The notes beneath the pieces were generated by a model. That model was not told where the DNA came from, searched no databases, and saw only the letters and a program-made list of their open reading frames with translations. Positions 33,724 through 40,572 of a stretch of 64,000 bases of DNA are shown here, in pieces; within the stretch, counting starts at the first letter, position 1, and every line of letters begins with the position of its first letter. The DNA lies in IMG/VR virus record IMGVR_UViG_3300032322_002195, positions 44,838 to 108,837 of that record, one strand, 5' to 3'. The translations under genes and the position numbers were made by a program. Origin of the DNA: a virus.

Positions 33724-35091
33724 ACCTATATCCACACCCAATTCATTAACCTCCATATGTACCTTGTTGTAATTACCCACATACCCTTTTTCCTCAGCTT
33801 CAACCAAACCCATTTCTTCGCTAACCATAAAATCAATTAACTTTTTGTTAACCAATTTAACCAACTCTTCAGGTGCGTTAATATTGTATTTGCCCTTAAA
33901 CTGAACATTTTTTAATATCTTCTTCTCAACATTTCTATACTGAGGAATCTGTCCATCAATACTCTCTTTAATTTTAAATGACTCAGTAACATGTGAAAGC
34001 TCCAATGTATAACCATCAACATGATATATCGCACAAGCCCCTCTATCAACTTTATTCATATATGTGCCAACACAATGATTCTGAACCATACCCTCAGCCA
34101 ACATGTCTTTGTTGGTCGATAATAACTTGAATCCAGAAAAATTGGCAAATGCTTTGAATATTGGCCGTACATTTAATTCAACCTCCAACTCACTTTCTAA
34201 CAAAATGTTGGTTATCTCTCTGGCCCAAATATCATGCTCAGTCTTTAATCTATTTAAACTCCACCTACAATTTACCCTCCTACCAAGTATCCTAGCCATT
34301 CTACATGTGTCATAAAAATATTCCGAATTCAACATTTCCTCAGTCAAATGCTCAACCCCATCCAATATCTTCATAAAACCCCTCCAAATAACAATACCTT
34401 TTTTACCACCTGTAACAATTTGACCAAATCTTTTACTACTTAAAATAATCTCACCCAATTTGTGATGAACTCCAAGCACTGCCAAACTCATATCTTTTAA
34501 CTTGAATATCTCATCCTTGACAATTTTGTTGAATGTCAACCTATAAGAAACTTTGCTCTCATAAACTGTCTTGAACCAATGAAAACGTTTTTTAAAATAT
34601 TGAAAAATTTTAGAACCTAAAATCCTTTCACTGGTCTTATTAACATAAACTGATATATTCTCACAATCACCTATGAAACCTCTTAAAAGTTCAAACGTTA
34701 ATGGTTGAATTTTTTTATTATTGGTATACCAAAATTTTTCCTTTCGATATATAACACTAGATATCTTTTTTTGAGAACTGTAAATTTTATTGGTCGTGCT
34801 TATACCAAAATAATTTATAAAATGACTAATTTCAAATTCACCATTCTCAAATTCAAATAAAACAACTCTGTTAAATGAAAAATTATTTTTTCCCTTGTTA
34901 AAAAATTTAACCCTAGCTCTAAAAGGAGACTCCTTGTAAACCCTAAACAATTCGGAAACATTTGTCTTGTCAGACTCGTAAATTAATGTGTATGTTGGCT
35001 TAACCAAAACCCTATCCTTCTTGCACCTTTTCTTTATAGGTTTATCTTTTATCTCAGTTATAACCCTAGGCTCATTAAAAAGTTTTATCAT
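33715..35091 (-). CDS. PcfJ-like protein
   Basis: 458 aa. The C-terminal region (about 330-440) shows the PcfJ-type block MVQNHCVGTYMNKVDRGACA, IYHVDGYTLELS and GQIPQYRNVEK. PcfJ homologues are common on plasmids and phages of Bacteroidota and Firmicutes; function unknown. A host-type promoter lies directly upstream. Confidence 0.8.
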   Translation of the reverse strand: MIKLFNEPRVITEIKDKPIKKRCKKDRVLVKPTYTLIYESDKTNVSELFRVYKESPFRARVKFFNKGKNNFSFNRVVLFEFENGEFEISHFINYFGISTTNKIYSSQKKISSVIYRKEKFWYTNNKKIQPLTFELLRGFIGDCENISVYVNKTSERILGSKIFQYFKKRFHWFKTVYESKVSYRLTFNKIVKDEIFKLKDMSLAVLGVHHKLGEIILSSKRFGQIVTGGKKGIVIWRGFMKILDGVEHLTEEMLNSEYFYDTCRMARILGRRVNCRWSLNRLKTEHDIWAREITNILLESELEVELNVRPIFKAFANFSGFKLLSTNKDMLAEGMVQNHCVGTYMNKVDRGACAIYHVDGYTLELSHVTESFKIKESIDGQIPQYRNVEKKILKNVQFKGKYNINAPEELVKLVNKKLIDFMVSEEMGLVEAEEKGYVGNYNKVHMEVNELGVDIGLF

Positions 35092-35108
35092 AAAATTTTA
35101 TTTATCTA

Positions 35109-35140
35109 CAAAGGTATACAAAAGATTTAAATTTACAAAA
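35109..35140 (-). promoter_or_regulatory. host-type promoter for the PcfJ-like gene
   Basis: Coding strand TTTG (35136-35139) and TACCTTTG (35109-35116) with 19 bases between. Confidence 0.65.
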
Positions 35141-35146
35141 TTTTCC

Positions 35147-35315
35147 CAAAAAAAAATTTTTTCAAAAAAGGGTATCCTTATTCTTAACTTAAAATTTCCC
35201 CAAAAAATTTTTTTCAAAAAAGGGGTGACCATATTTTTAAGTCAAAATTTCCAGAAAAAAATTTTTTTTAAAAAAGGGGTATCCTTATTCTTAACTTAAA
35301 ATTTCCAGAAAAATT
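35147..35315. repeat. three tandem repeats of about 62 bp
   Basis: Units contain AAAATTTCC(C/A), an A/T block, AAAAAAGGGG and ATCCTTATTCTTAACTT. Copies one and three are nearly the same; the middle copy differs (GGTGACCATATTTTTAAGTC). The A/T blocks are self-complementary. It fills the gene-free gap between the PcfJ-like and DUF932 genes. Confidence 0.75.
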
Positions 35316-35330
35316 TTAAACGGATAATCG

Positions 35331-35418
35331 TACCCCCTTTATAGGGGGGTCAAAAAACCCTACGGGAGGGGGGTAACGGGGGAGGGGGTACGGAGGGGGT
35401 CCTATACGGGGGGAGGGG
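35331..35418 (+). other. G-run-rich region, possible G-quadruplex
   Basis: CCCCC TTTATA GGGGG hairpin at about 35334-35349, followed at 35364-35418 by eight runs of three to six G on the plus strand, broken by one to six bases. This is extreme in a genome of about 30 percent GC. The rest of the gap to 35588 shows nothing further that I can name. Confidence 0.7.
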
Positions 35419-35587
35419 TTAGATTGTTATGATGGTGCAAAGGTAGTAAAAATATCCATATAAACAAACTTTTTTGAAAATATTTTTATCTTTGTTAAAC
35501 AATGTATTTTAAAGCGTTTTAAGCGTGTTTCATATTGTTTTGGGGTATTGATATAGGTGAGGGGTTAAAAGTTGCTATAAAGCAAAA

Positions 35588-35610
35588 AAACCGCCTTTTT
35601 GGGGCGGTTT
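35588..35610 (-). terminator. terminator after DUF932 gene
   Basis: AAACCGCC and GGCGGTTT pair around a 7-base loop, followed on the minus strand by a T run; 21 bases past the DUF932 stop. Confidence 0.85.
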
Positions 35611-35630
35611 CTTTGTTTGGTTTGGTTTGC

Positions 35631-36515
35631 TTAGTTTAATTCGGCATAAACCAATTGGTGGGCTGTTTCGTTCATTTTTGCAGCACTTGCAAAAAGAATT
35701 GTTTCTTGGTCACCTTCTGCGAGGTTGTGAGTAGTGTACCTTGTAACACCTTGCAATAGGCTGAAAAGGTTTGCGCCTGTATTTTGCATTTCAATTGCTA
35801 CTGATTGATTGATAGCATCCAAAATGTTACGTTTGCGGGTATTAAGGTCGTTGTATTCTTTAACATCATAGCCTGTCAAAGCAGTCAAAAAGGTATCAAT
35901 ATCTTTTTGTTTTACTGATTTCAAAACTGATTGGTTAAGTAGTTCCACATGGTTTCTAGTCATTTCGGCAGCTTTCAAAATTTCATTGGTGAAATAAGAT
36001 ACTTTGATAACATTGCCTTTGGTATTTTTCATAGAAAGGTCAACGTCTTTTTGCCAATTTTTAGCACCATTTGCACACCACAAGCGAAGGGAATAGAAAC
36101 CGAGGGAAATTTTTGTTTTTCCATCAAAACCTGTTCTGAATTCCAAAGCCGTTTCCAAGGCATCGCCTACCATTGGGGTTTTAAGTTCGTATTTTTTGAA
36201 AGGGATACGGAAAGCTACTTTTGAACCGCCACGATATTCTGTATAGGTCAATTTTGAAAGGTCAAGATTAAGATTAGACTGCAATACAGAGTGCTGAATT
36301 GAATCCAAAAACAAGTGTAAATCCATTGGTTCAAAATCTTTACCAACAACACCCAAGGCATTGCCTCCGTTTGATTTATAGATACCATAGGCATCGGGTG
36401 AATTGTAACCATCAATACCTGAATGCAATTGGATTTTTTTGGCTACCAATACTTGGCTTTTAAGGTTTTCAAATGAATTCATTTGGTTTTCGATTGTTGA
36501 AAGGATGTTTTCCAT
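35631..36515 (-). CDS. DUF932 protein
   Basis: 294 aa. AYGIYKSNGGNALGVVGKDF, FRTGFDGKTKISLGFYSLRL, WCANGAKNW and TRNHVELLNQSVLKS follow the DUF932 (phage/plasmid-like, TIGR03299) pattern. These proteins are widespread on mobile elements with no settled role. Host-type promoter at 36547-36578, then a short leader. Confidence 0.85.
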   Translation of the reverse strand: MENILSTIENQMNSFENLKSQVLVAKKIQLHSGIDGYNSPDAYGIYKSNGGNALGVVGKDFEPMDLHLFLDSIQHSVLQSNLNLDLSKLTYTEYRGGSKVAFRIPFKKYELKTPMVGDALETALEFRTGFDGKTKISLGFYSLRLWCANGAKNWQKDVDLSMKNTKGNVIKVSYFTNEILKAAEMTRNHVELLNQSVLKSVKQKDIDTFLTALTGYDVKEYNDLNTRKRNILDAINQSVAIEMQNTGANLFSLLQGVTRYTTHNLAEGDQETILFASAAKMNETAHQLVYAELN

Positions 36516-36546
36516 TTTTTAAATATTTAATTGATTAATGATGGGG

Positions 36547-36578
36547 CAAAGGTAGTAAAAAAATTGAAACTACCAAAT
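36547..36578 (-). promoter_or_regulatory. host-type promoter for DUF932 gene
   Basis: Coding strand TTTGGTAG with its TTTGG at 36573-36577, and TACCTTTG at 36547-36554. Confidence 0.75.
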
Positions 36579-36682
36579 TTTATTTTAATTAATTTGAAAA
36601 AGTTTATTAACAATTAGGTTGTTAATAACTTTATTTGGTAGATTGAAAAATTTTTATTATATTACGCACGTGTGTATGTGTA

Positions 36683-36763
36683 TAAAAAAATATAAGGCAG
36701 GTTGGAGTATACTCTTCCGTTGTTTTTTGAACCCCAGCCCGTTGTTTTTGAATTATCAACGGG
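36683..36763 (-). ncRNA. small RNA element, copy 1
   Basis: A host-type promoter (36765-36797) fires leftward into CCCGTTG...CAACGGG (7-bp hairpin), then GAGTATACTCCAACCTGCC and TTATATTTTTTT, where it should stop. No reading frame of note. The tail is nearly identical to copies at 37.6 and 62.2 kb. Nothing else is seen in the 36579-36680 gap. Confidence 0.6.
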
Positions 36764-36764
36764 A

Positions 36765-36797
36765 CAAAGATAGGGAATAAATTTGTAACTACCAAAT
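36765..36797 (-). promoter_or_regulatory. host-type promoter of small RNA copy 1
   Basis: TTTGG at 36792-36796 and TATCTTTG at 36765-36772 on the minus strand. Confidence 0.75.
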
Positions 36798-36820
36798 TTA
36801 TTTTAATTTATTTATAAAAA

Positions 36821-36848
36821 AAAAGCACCCTATTAATAGAGTGCTTTT
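36821..36848 (-). terminator. terminator after the 172-aa gene
   Basis: AAAAGCAC and GTGCTTTT enclose the self-complementary CTATTAATAG; a T run follows on the minus strand, 16 bases past the stop. Confidence 0.8.
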
Positions 36849-36864
36849 TTGTGGTGTGTTTATG

Positions 36865-37383
36865 TTATTCAGCGAACATAATTTTCGCACCGCATTTGAT
36901 TTCTTTGATACCTGACAATTTGACAGTTCTCACAATAATATCATTTTCAAGTTCTTGGTTTGTTGCTTTGCTTGGTGCTGGTTTAAATTTCTTTATAGTG
37001 GAAATTTGCTCGTCTGTTGCTTCAATACCATCTACGAAGTATTTTAGCGTTTTAGCGTTATTACAAGCGAAAAACAAATATAAAGCGGTTGTATCTTTTT
37101 TATTGCAAACGATTGAGCCGTTAAAGCCATCATTCACTTTCTGAAACCAATTTTCTTTGGCTTCAAAATCTGCTTCTTTACCTTCTTTCTCTCTGCGATT
37201 GTTTACCATATTGGTATAATTCGCATTAAGGAGCATATTGTAATTAACCATTTTGGTAATTTTGGCAGTTGCCAATGGATTGCCCCTTTTCAGTTGCTTT
37301 TCTTCTACGATTGCGGTCATTTGTGCGAAAGTAGCAGAACCGCCATCATTGATAAGGGTTTCGATAATTGATTGTTTGTTCAT
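36865..37383 (-). CDS. hypothetical protein
   Basis: 172 aa. The N-terminal half is helix-turn-helix-like (SATFAQMTAIVEEKQLKRGN, KITKMVNYNML), the C-terminal half beta-rich (GSIVCNKKDTTALYLFFACN). Could be a small DNA-binding regulator; not recognised. Promoter at 37416-37448 with a degenerate -7 (TTTATTTG). Confidence 0.7.
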   Translation of the reverse strand: MNKQSIIETLINDGGSATFAQMTAIVEEKQLKRGNPLATAKITKMVNYNMLLNANYTNMVNNRREKEGKEADFEAKENWFQKVNDGFNGSIVCNKKDTTALYLFFACNNAKTLKYFVDGIEATDEQISTIKKFKPAPSKATNQELENDIIVRTVKLSGIKEIKCGAKIMFAE

Positions 37384-37552
37384 ACGTTTGTTTGTTTAAT
37401 TGTTTAACGATGATGCAAATAAAGGAATTATTTTTGACATTACCAAATTTAAATGAATTTATTTTAAGTTAGTTTATCAACATTTTTTTGTTGATAACTT
37501 AATTTGGTAGTATGGAATTTTTTTTGTACTTTTGCAAACTTTTTTCGGATAT

Positions 37553-37622
37553 GTATAAAAAAAATATAAGGTAGGTCGGAGTATACCTTCCGTTACCTTG
37601 TGAGCAACGTCCCGTCTGATTG
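37553..37622 (-). ncRNA. small RNA element, copy 2
   Basis: Promoter at 37629-37661. The transcript has CGTTGCTCACAAGGTAACG, then AAGGTA...TACCTT as a 6-bp hairpin around TACTCCGACC, then a T run, so it ends like a terminator. It keeps the GTATACTCC-ACCT-CCTTATAT tail of copies 1 and 3 but its 5' part is diverged. Confidence 0.55.
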
Positions 37623-37628
37623 ACACTG

Positions 37629-37661
37629 CAAATATAAAAAAAAGGTTTGAGATTACCAAAC
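37629..37661 (-). promoter_or_regulatory. host-type promoter of small RNA copy 2, overlapping a terminator
   Basis: TTTGG at 37656-37660 and TATATTTG at 37629-37636 (minus strand). AAGGTTTG and CAAACCTT flank the -33 box as a hairpin followed by eight T, so it also looks like a terminator for the lipoprotein gene upstream. Confidence 0.65.
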
Positions 37662-37689
37662 CTTTTTGAAAATAAATTTGTTAAATTTT

Positions 37690-37929
37690 TTACCACCTAT
37701 CATACCACTTTGAAGCATAGTAGTTTCTTGCTTTTTTATGGCTTTGTTTTTTAGGTTTCACATAGTAGGGTGTTTTGCTTGCTTTCTGTCCCCAAACTAC
37801 TTCCGTTCCTCTTGATATGGGTGTTGGCGCACCTTTACCCATAGAAACTGAATAGCAAGGTGATGTAGTGCTGCAAGAGCTAATAAAGAGGGTAAGAGCT
37901 GCGAGGGTTGATAATACGATTGTTTTCAT
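37690..37929 (-). CDS. small lipoprotein
   Basis: 79 aa from the ATG at 37929. MKTIVLSTLAALTLFISSCS is a signal peptide with lipobox, Cys at 19. The mature part is short and basic (KPKKQSHKKARNYYASKWYD). Exported lipid-anchored product; role unknown. Promoter at 37950-37981. Confidence 0.75.
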   Translation of the reverse strand: MKTIVLSTLAALTLFISSCSTTSPCYSVSMGKGAPTPISRGTEVVWGQKASKTPYYVKPKKQSHKKARNYYASKWYDRW

Positions 37930-38022
37930 GTTTGTTTGTTTTAGTGATGCAAAGATAGACAAGTTTTTGATATTTCCAAATTTTAAATGAATTTATTTTA
38001 TAAAAAAATTTTTGGTAGAAAA

Positions 38023-38054
38023 TTTGGTAGATTGAAAAAAAGTTTGTATATTTG
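38023..38054 (+). promoter_or_regulatory. host-type promoter of the tRNA-like RNA transcript
   Basis: TTTGGTAG at 38023-38030 and TATATTTG at 38047-38054, rightward. The predicted start falls at or just before the first paired base of the RNA cluster (38060). Confidence 0.75.
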
Positions 38055-38059
38055 CAGTG

Positions 38060-38126
38060 TTGTAAATGGTTCACAAGGTGTCTGAAAGTGGACTAACCAA
38101 ATACGCAGGTCAATCGACATTTACAA
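38060..38126 (+). ncRNA. folded RNA element A, closed by a 9-bp stem
   Basis: TTGTAAATG and CATTTACAA (38060-38068, 38118-38126) close a 67-nt element. Inside are GGTT...AACC and GTC...GAC pairings. It is tRNA-sized with an acceptor-like stem but has no recognisable T-arm loop. It shares spaced motifs (AAGT, GACTA, TACGCA) with element E. Confidence 0.5.
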
Positions 38127-38129
38127 CAT

Positions 38130-38229
38130 AGTCAGAGAAGCATGATTAGGTTATATGCCCTACTTGGGTTGAAGTAGTTACTTCGTAATTCCGCATGGGT
38201 GATAGCAGGTTCGAATCCTGTCCTGACTA
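38130..38229 (+). tRNA. tRNA-like RNA B, irregular anticodon region
   Basis: Acceptor AGTCAG with CTGACT, D-arm GCAT...ATGC with an AGG loop, and a canonical T-arm GCAGG-TTCGAAT-CCTGT. The middle stem CTACT/AGTAG has an 8-base loop TGGGTTGA without the usual U33, followed by 27 bases before the T-arm including TTAC-TTC-GTAA. At 100 nt it is long, and I cannot assign an anticodon. Confidence 0.5.
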
Positions 38230-38234
38230 CTAAT

Positions 38235-38310
38235 TAGACCAACCTCCTTCCCATTAGAACAGGACGCTCAGGATTTAAGTAGGGTTTGATTCCCCTTAAT
38301 TAATTGGTCA
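38235..38310 (+). tRNA. tRNA-like RNA C, degenerate
   Basis: GACCAA (38237-38242) pairs with TTGGTC (38304-38309). A T-arm-like GGG-TTTGATT-CCC lies at 38282-38294. D-arm and anticodon arm are not clear, and the T-arm does not stack directly on the outer stem. Could be a decayed tRNA or part of a larger fold. Confidence 0.35.
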
Positions 38311-38315
38311 ATTTT

Positions 38316-38394
38316 GGTTAAATGGCGTAGCTGGATAGCGCAAGGATAGTGGCAGACCCCACCCTTTACACAGGTTCGAATCCTGTTTTAACCA
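38316..38394 (+). tRNA. tRNA-like RNA D, extended anticodon arm
   Basis: Perfect 7-bp acceptor GGTTAAA/TTTAACC, D-arm GCGT...GCGC with loop AGCTGGATA, perfect T-arm ACAGG-TTCGAAT-CCTGT, discriminator A. The anticodon arm is abnormal: AAGG-ATA-GTGG-CAGACC-CCAC-CCTT, an 8-bp bulged stem with a 6-base loop and no U33. Probably processed as a tRNA but perhaps unable to decode. Confidence 0.55.
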
Positions 38395-38417
38395 CGAATG
38401 CAGTTCAAATCTGCTCG

Positions 38418-38495
38418 TTGACTGAGGTTATGGTAAGTAGACTATTGAGGTACGCACTCAACTTAGAAATAAGGTAGAATGAAGTGAACAGTCAA
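38418..38495 (+). ncRNA. folded RNA element E, tRNA-like with ACG loop
   Basis: TTGACTG/CAGTCAA close the element; TTGAG-GTACGCA-CTCAA is a perfect 5-bp, 7-base-loop arm (would read ACG). CTTA-GAAA-TAAG is an extra hairpin. No T-arm is visible. Just before it, GCAG-TTCAAAT-CTGC at 38400-38414 is a free-standing T-arm-like hairpin. Confidence 0.45.
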
Positions 38496-38497
38496 AA

Positions 38498-38526
38498 AAA
38501 AGGGGTTGCTAATGCACCCCTTTTTT
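38498..38526 (+). terminator. terminator of the tRNA-like transcript
   Basis: AAAGGGG...TGC-TAAT-GCA-CCCC (one bulged T) followed by six T. It begins 3 bases after element E, defining a transcript of about 465 nt. Confidence 0.85.
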
Positions 38527-38534
38527 ATTTATAT

Positions 38535-38550
38535 GTACGCAAATGTGTAC
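38535..38550. repeat. 16-bp palindrome, copy 1
   Basis: GTACGCAAATGTGTAC, one base off the copies at 62961 and 63159. It follows directly on the terminator of the tRNA-like transcript. Confidence 0.6.
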
Positions 38551-38705
38551 TATTTTTTTAGGTTAATGAATCTATTTTTTGTTTCACCTTTTAATCGGTA
38601 ATTAAATTTGAATCCAGAGCCATCTTCAAATTCAATCATTTGAATTGGGAGTTGGAAAGAGAAGTGGTTTTTTTCTATTTCTGATATTGCTTGTTGAAGT
38701 TTCAT
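38550..38705 (-). CDS. small hypothetical protein
   Basis: 51 aa: begins MKLQQAISEIEKNHFSFQLP and has FEDGSGFKFNYRLKGET. A short helix followed by strands. Second gene of a leftward pair, 10 bases after the 42-aa gene. No family recognised. Confidence 0.55.
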   Translation of the reverse strand: MKLQQAISEIEKNHFSFQLPIQMIEFEDGSGFKFNYRLKGETKNRFINLKK

Positions 38706-38715
38706 ATTAATTTAT

Positions 38716-38844
38716 TTAAATGTTATTGAATATAAGAGCCACATAAAGCAGAGTAAATAGGGAACCCAAAAAGATTATTGGGTAATAGAACTCTAATGGA
38801 TTTGATTTCCTTTTTTGGTTTAGGGATGATAAAACTTGTTTCAT
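38716..38844 (-). CDS. very small membrane protein
   Basis: 42 aa: MKQVLSSLNQKRKSNPLEFY then one membrane segment (PIIFLGSLFTLLYVALIF). Host-type promoter directly upstream (38870-38901). Single-pass, inside-positive N terminus. Function unknown. Confidence 0.55.
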   Translation of the reverse strand: MKQVLSSLNQKRKSNPLEFYYPIIFLGSLFTLLYVALIFNNI

Positions 38845-38869
38845 TGTTTTGATTATTTAATTGATAGGA

Positions 38870-38901
38870 CAAAGATAAGCAAATTAATTTAAACTACCAA
38901 A
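38870..38901 (-). promoter_or_regulatory. host-type promoter (right-arm family)
   Basis: TTTGG at 38897-38901 and TATCTTTG at 38870-38877 on the minus strand. About forty promoters of this family occur from here to 62.1 kb; positions of the others are given with their genes. The whole spacer (TAG-TTTAAATTAATTTGC here) is often conserved too, beyond what the two boxes require. Confidence 0.8.
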
Positions 38902-38991
38902 TTTATTTTGAATTTTGAAGACCTACTCAAATATTTTATTAAAAACCAATTGGTTGCAAAAAGGTATGTATATATGATAGTTATAGGTAAT

Positions 38992-39162
38992 TTAAAAACT
39001 GACCATGTGCCAAATTTTACATTCTATATCTAATTTAAGTTGTTGCTCTTTAATTTTGCTTTCATTAGCCCAGTAATATTTCCAAAATTCATCATCTGAT
39101 TGAAATTGTCCTATTTTTATTTCTTTCGTTTCAGCAAAATTAAACATAAAGTACTGTTTCAT
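38992..39162 (-). CDS. small hypothetical protein
   Basis: 56 aa: MKQYFMFNFAETKEIKIGQF then DDEFWKYYWANESKI. Aromatic and acidic; resembles one-domain host-takeover peptides only in size. No clear promoter seen upstream. Confidence 0.5.
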   Translation of the reverse strand: MKQYFMFNFAETKEIKIGQFQSDDEFWKYYWANESKIKEQQLKLDIECKIWHMVSF

Positions 39163-39284
39163 AATTCAGTTTTTAAACATACCTATAACAAAGTGTATAA
39201 GTAATGTGGCTAAATAAATTTAGTTCTAAGTTGAAAGTATGTGCAAAGCCACACTACTCATACACTCAACCGTTAGCGGTAATC

Positions 39285-39545
39285 TTAAAGACACTCCGCA
39301 TATTCAATATATTCTTTATGCCTTTGTCTAAAATGATTGAGATGCCATTTAGACCTTTCAATAAATTCTTTCGGTGCATTTTTACTTTCGAGCCAATAAA
39401 GGTGGTTCTTTTCCTTTTCAATCATTCTTTCGACAAAAGGTATTATATCGTTTACCATTTGCTCCTTGAAAGAAAGACTACCGCTAACAACAGGTTTATT
39501 CAATGCGGGTTTTCTGCTCCCAAATAACATTTTTAGTAATTTCAT
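39285..39545 (-). CDS. small hypothetical protein
   Basis: 86 aa, basic N terminus (MKLLKMLFGSRKPALNKPVV) and a long helix rich in Glu, Lys, His and aromatic residues. The gene spans part of an inverted-repeat-rich stretch (39205-39617) and could be a mobile cassette. Confidence 0.55.
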   Translation of the reverse strand: MKLLKMLFGSRKPALNKPVVSGSLSFKEQMVNDIIPFVERMIEKEKNHLYWLESKNAPKEFIERSKWHLNHFRQRHKEYIEYAECL

Positions 39546-39610
39546 ATTTTCTGCTTTTAAGTTAATTTATCTGTTAATTCTAGCACTAAATAAACCTGCG
39601 GTACGTTAGC
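39484..39610. repeat. long imperfect inverted repeat, attC-like layout
   Basis: Outer arms GCTAAC/GTTAGC and inner arms CAGGTTTATT (39491-39500)/AATAAACCTG (39589-39598) face each other over 127 bases. A further GTTAGCGGTA/TACCGCTAAC pair links 39272 and 39479. Nested arms of this kind recall integron attC sites, but the exact core consensus is not met. Confidence 0.4.
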
Positions 39611-39622
39611 AGAAAAAGTTTG

Positions 39623-39913
39623 CTAAAACCTCTTTCCACAATTATTGCAGTGATAACCTCTATGAGTTCGTACTCTGTCTTGGGTACTGTGAAAGCAAAC
39701 TTCATCTGCTAACACAGTACATAACTTTTTTTTTAGGTATTTAATTACATCAGCCCAATATTCATCATTAGGAGAAAAACCTATATTTGATGCTATTTTT
39801 TCGGCACACCAAATTGCTATCCTTATCGAAATGGCTTCTTTTGTTCCTCCTGAAGATGGTGCATATTCATACGCTTCATCAATTAGTTTTTCTGCTTGTT
39901 GTTCTACTGTCAT
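39623..39913 (-). CDS. small protein with C-terminal zinc ribbon
   Basis: 96 aa. The N-terminal part is helical (EAISIRIAIWCAEKIASNIG). The tail TQDRVRTHRGYHCNNCGKRF has CxxC, with an earlier Cys and His (EVCFH) likely completing a zinc site. Promoter at 39957-39989 contributes the coding end of the next gene upstream. Confidence 0.65.
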   Translation of the reverse strand: MTVEQQAEKLIDEAYEYAPSSGGTKEAISIRIAIWCAEKIASNIGFSPNDEYWADVIKYLKKKLCTVLADEVCFHSTQDRVRTHRGYHCNNCGKRF

Positions 39914-39969
39914 TACTTGTCGTTTTTAACTAATCATAATTGATTATTTGATAAGACAAAGATAAGCAA

Positions 39970-40227
39970 TTAATTTGAATCTTCCAAATAAAATTTTACA
40001 AAAGGTTCCATCTTAAATTCCTTTACAAATTCGTATTGTTGGTCTTTTGGGATTACATCCAATAATTCTCTTATTCTTGGTGTATCGTTAATTAAAAAAC
40101 CACCAGTCATAAATTGTTGTCCATCTTTTTCAATAGCTGCTAAACTATTTGTTTTATTGATAGCATTGGCCAACAATATAACTTCTTCATATCCATTTGT
40201 GTCAGGTGTAATGTGTAAAATTTTCAT
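39970..40227 (-). CDS. small hypothetical protein
   Basis: 85 aa starting MKILHITPDTNGYEEVILLA. Its last codons (LEDSN then stop) are written by the -33 region of the downstream promoter. Own promoter at 40254-40286. Confidence 0.65.
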   Translation of the reverse strand: MKILHITPDTNGYEEVILLANAINKTNSLAAIEKDGQQFMTGGFLINDTPRIRELLDVIPKDQQYEFVKEFKMEPFVKFYLEDSN

Positions 40228-40291
40228 TTGTTTTGATTATTTAATTGATAGGACAAAGATAAGCAAATTAATTTAAACTACCAAATTTATT

Positions 40292-40540
40292 TCAATCGTC
40301 ATCTCTCTCAAATTGCGATAAAAAATTTTGTACCTTATCGTTTAAATCTTTATGTTCTTTTTTTAATTTAGAATGATAACTTTGATAATAGTTTAAACCA
40401 TCAATAAGAGCTTGTTGTTCGCTTTTGGCATGAATTGCTATATTAAAACCAGCTACGTTATCCCAAAGATAATACCCATCCGTACATTCTGTCAAAATTA
40501 GTCTATCAGTTTTAAATACATTTCTAATTGCTTTTCCCAT
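40292..40540 (-). CDS. small hypothetical protein
   Basis: 82 aa, MGKAIRNVFKTDRLILTECT at the start, a beta segment (GYYLWDNVAGFNIAIHAKSE), then a helix. Own promoter at 40560-40592. No family recognised. Confidence 0.65.
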   Translation of the reverse strand: MGKAIRNVFKTDRLILTECTDGYYLWDNVAGFNIAIHAKSEQQALIDGLNYYQSYHSKLKKEHKDLNDKVQNFLSQFERDDD

Positions 40541-40572
40541 GATTGATTTTTTGATAGGGCAAAGATAAGTAA

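Noticed and set aside
37477-37696. Two overlapping 60-65 codon leftward frames
   Set aside because: They read through a promoter, a terminator hairpin and small RNA copy 2; composition is not protein-like.
39204-39527. 107-codon rightward frame opposite the 86-aa gene
   Set aside because: The leftward gene has a plausible helical protein and agrees with the surrounding direction; the rightward frame is a shadow.
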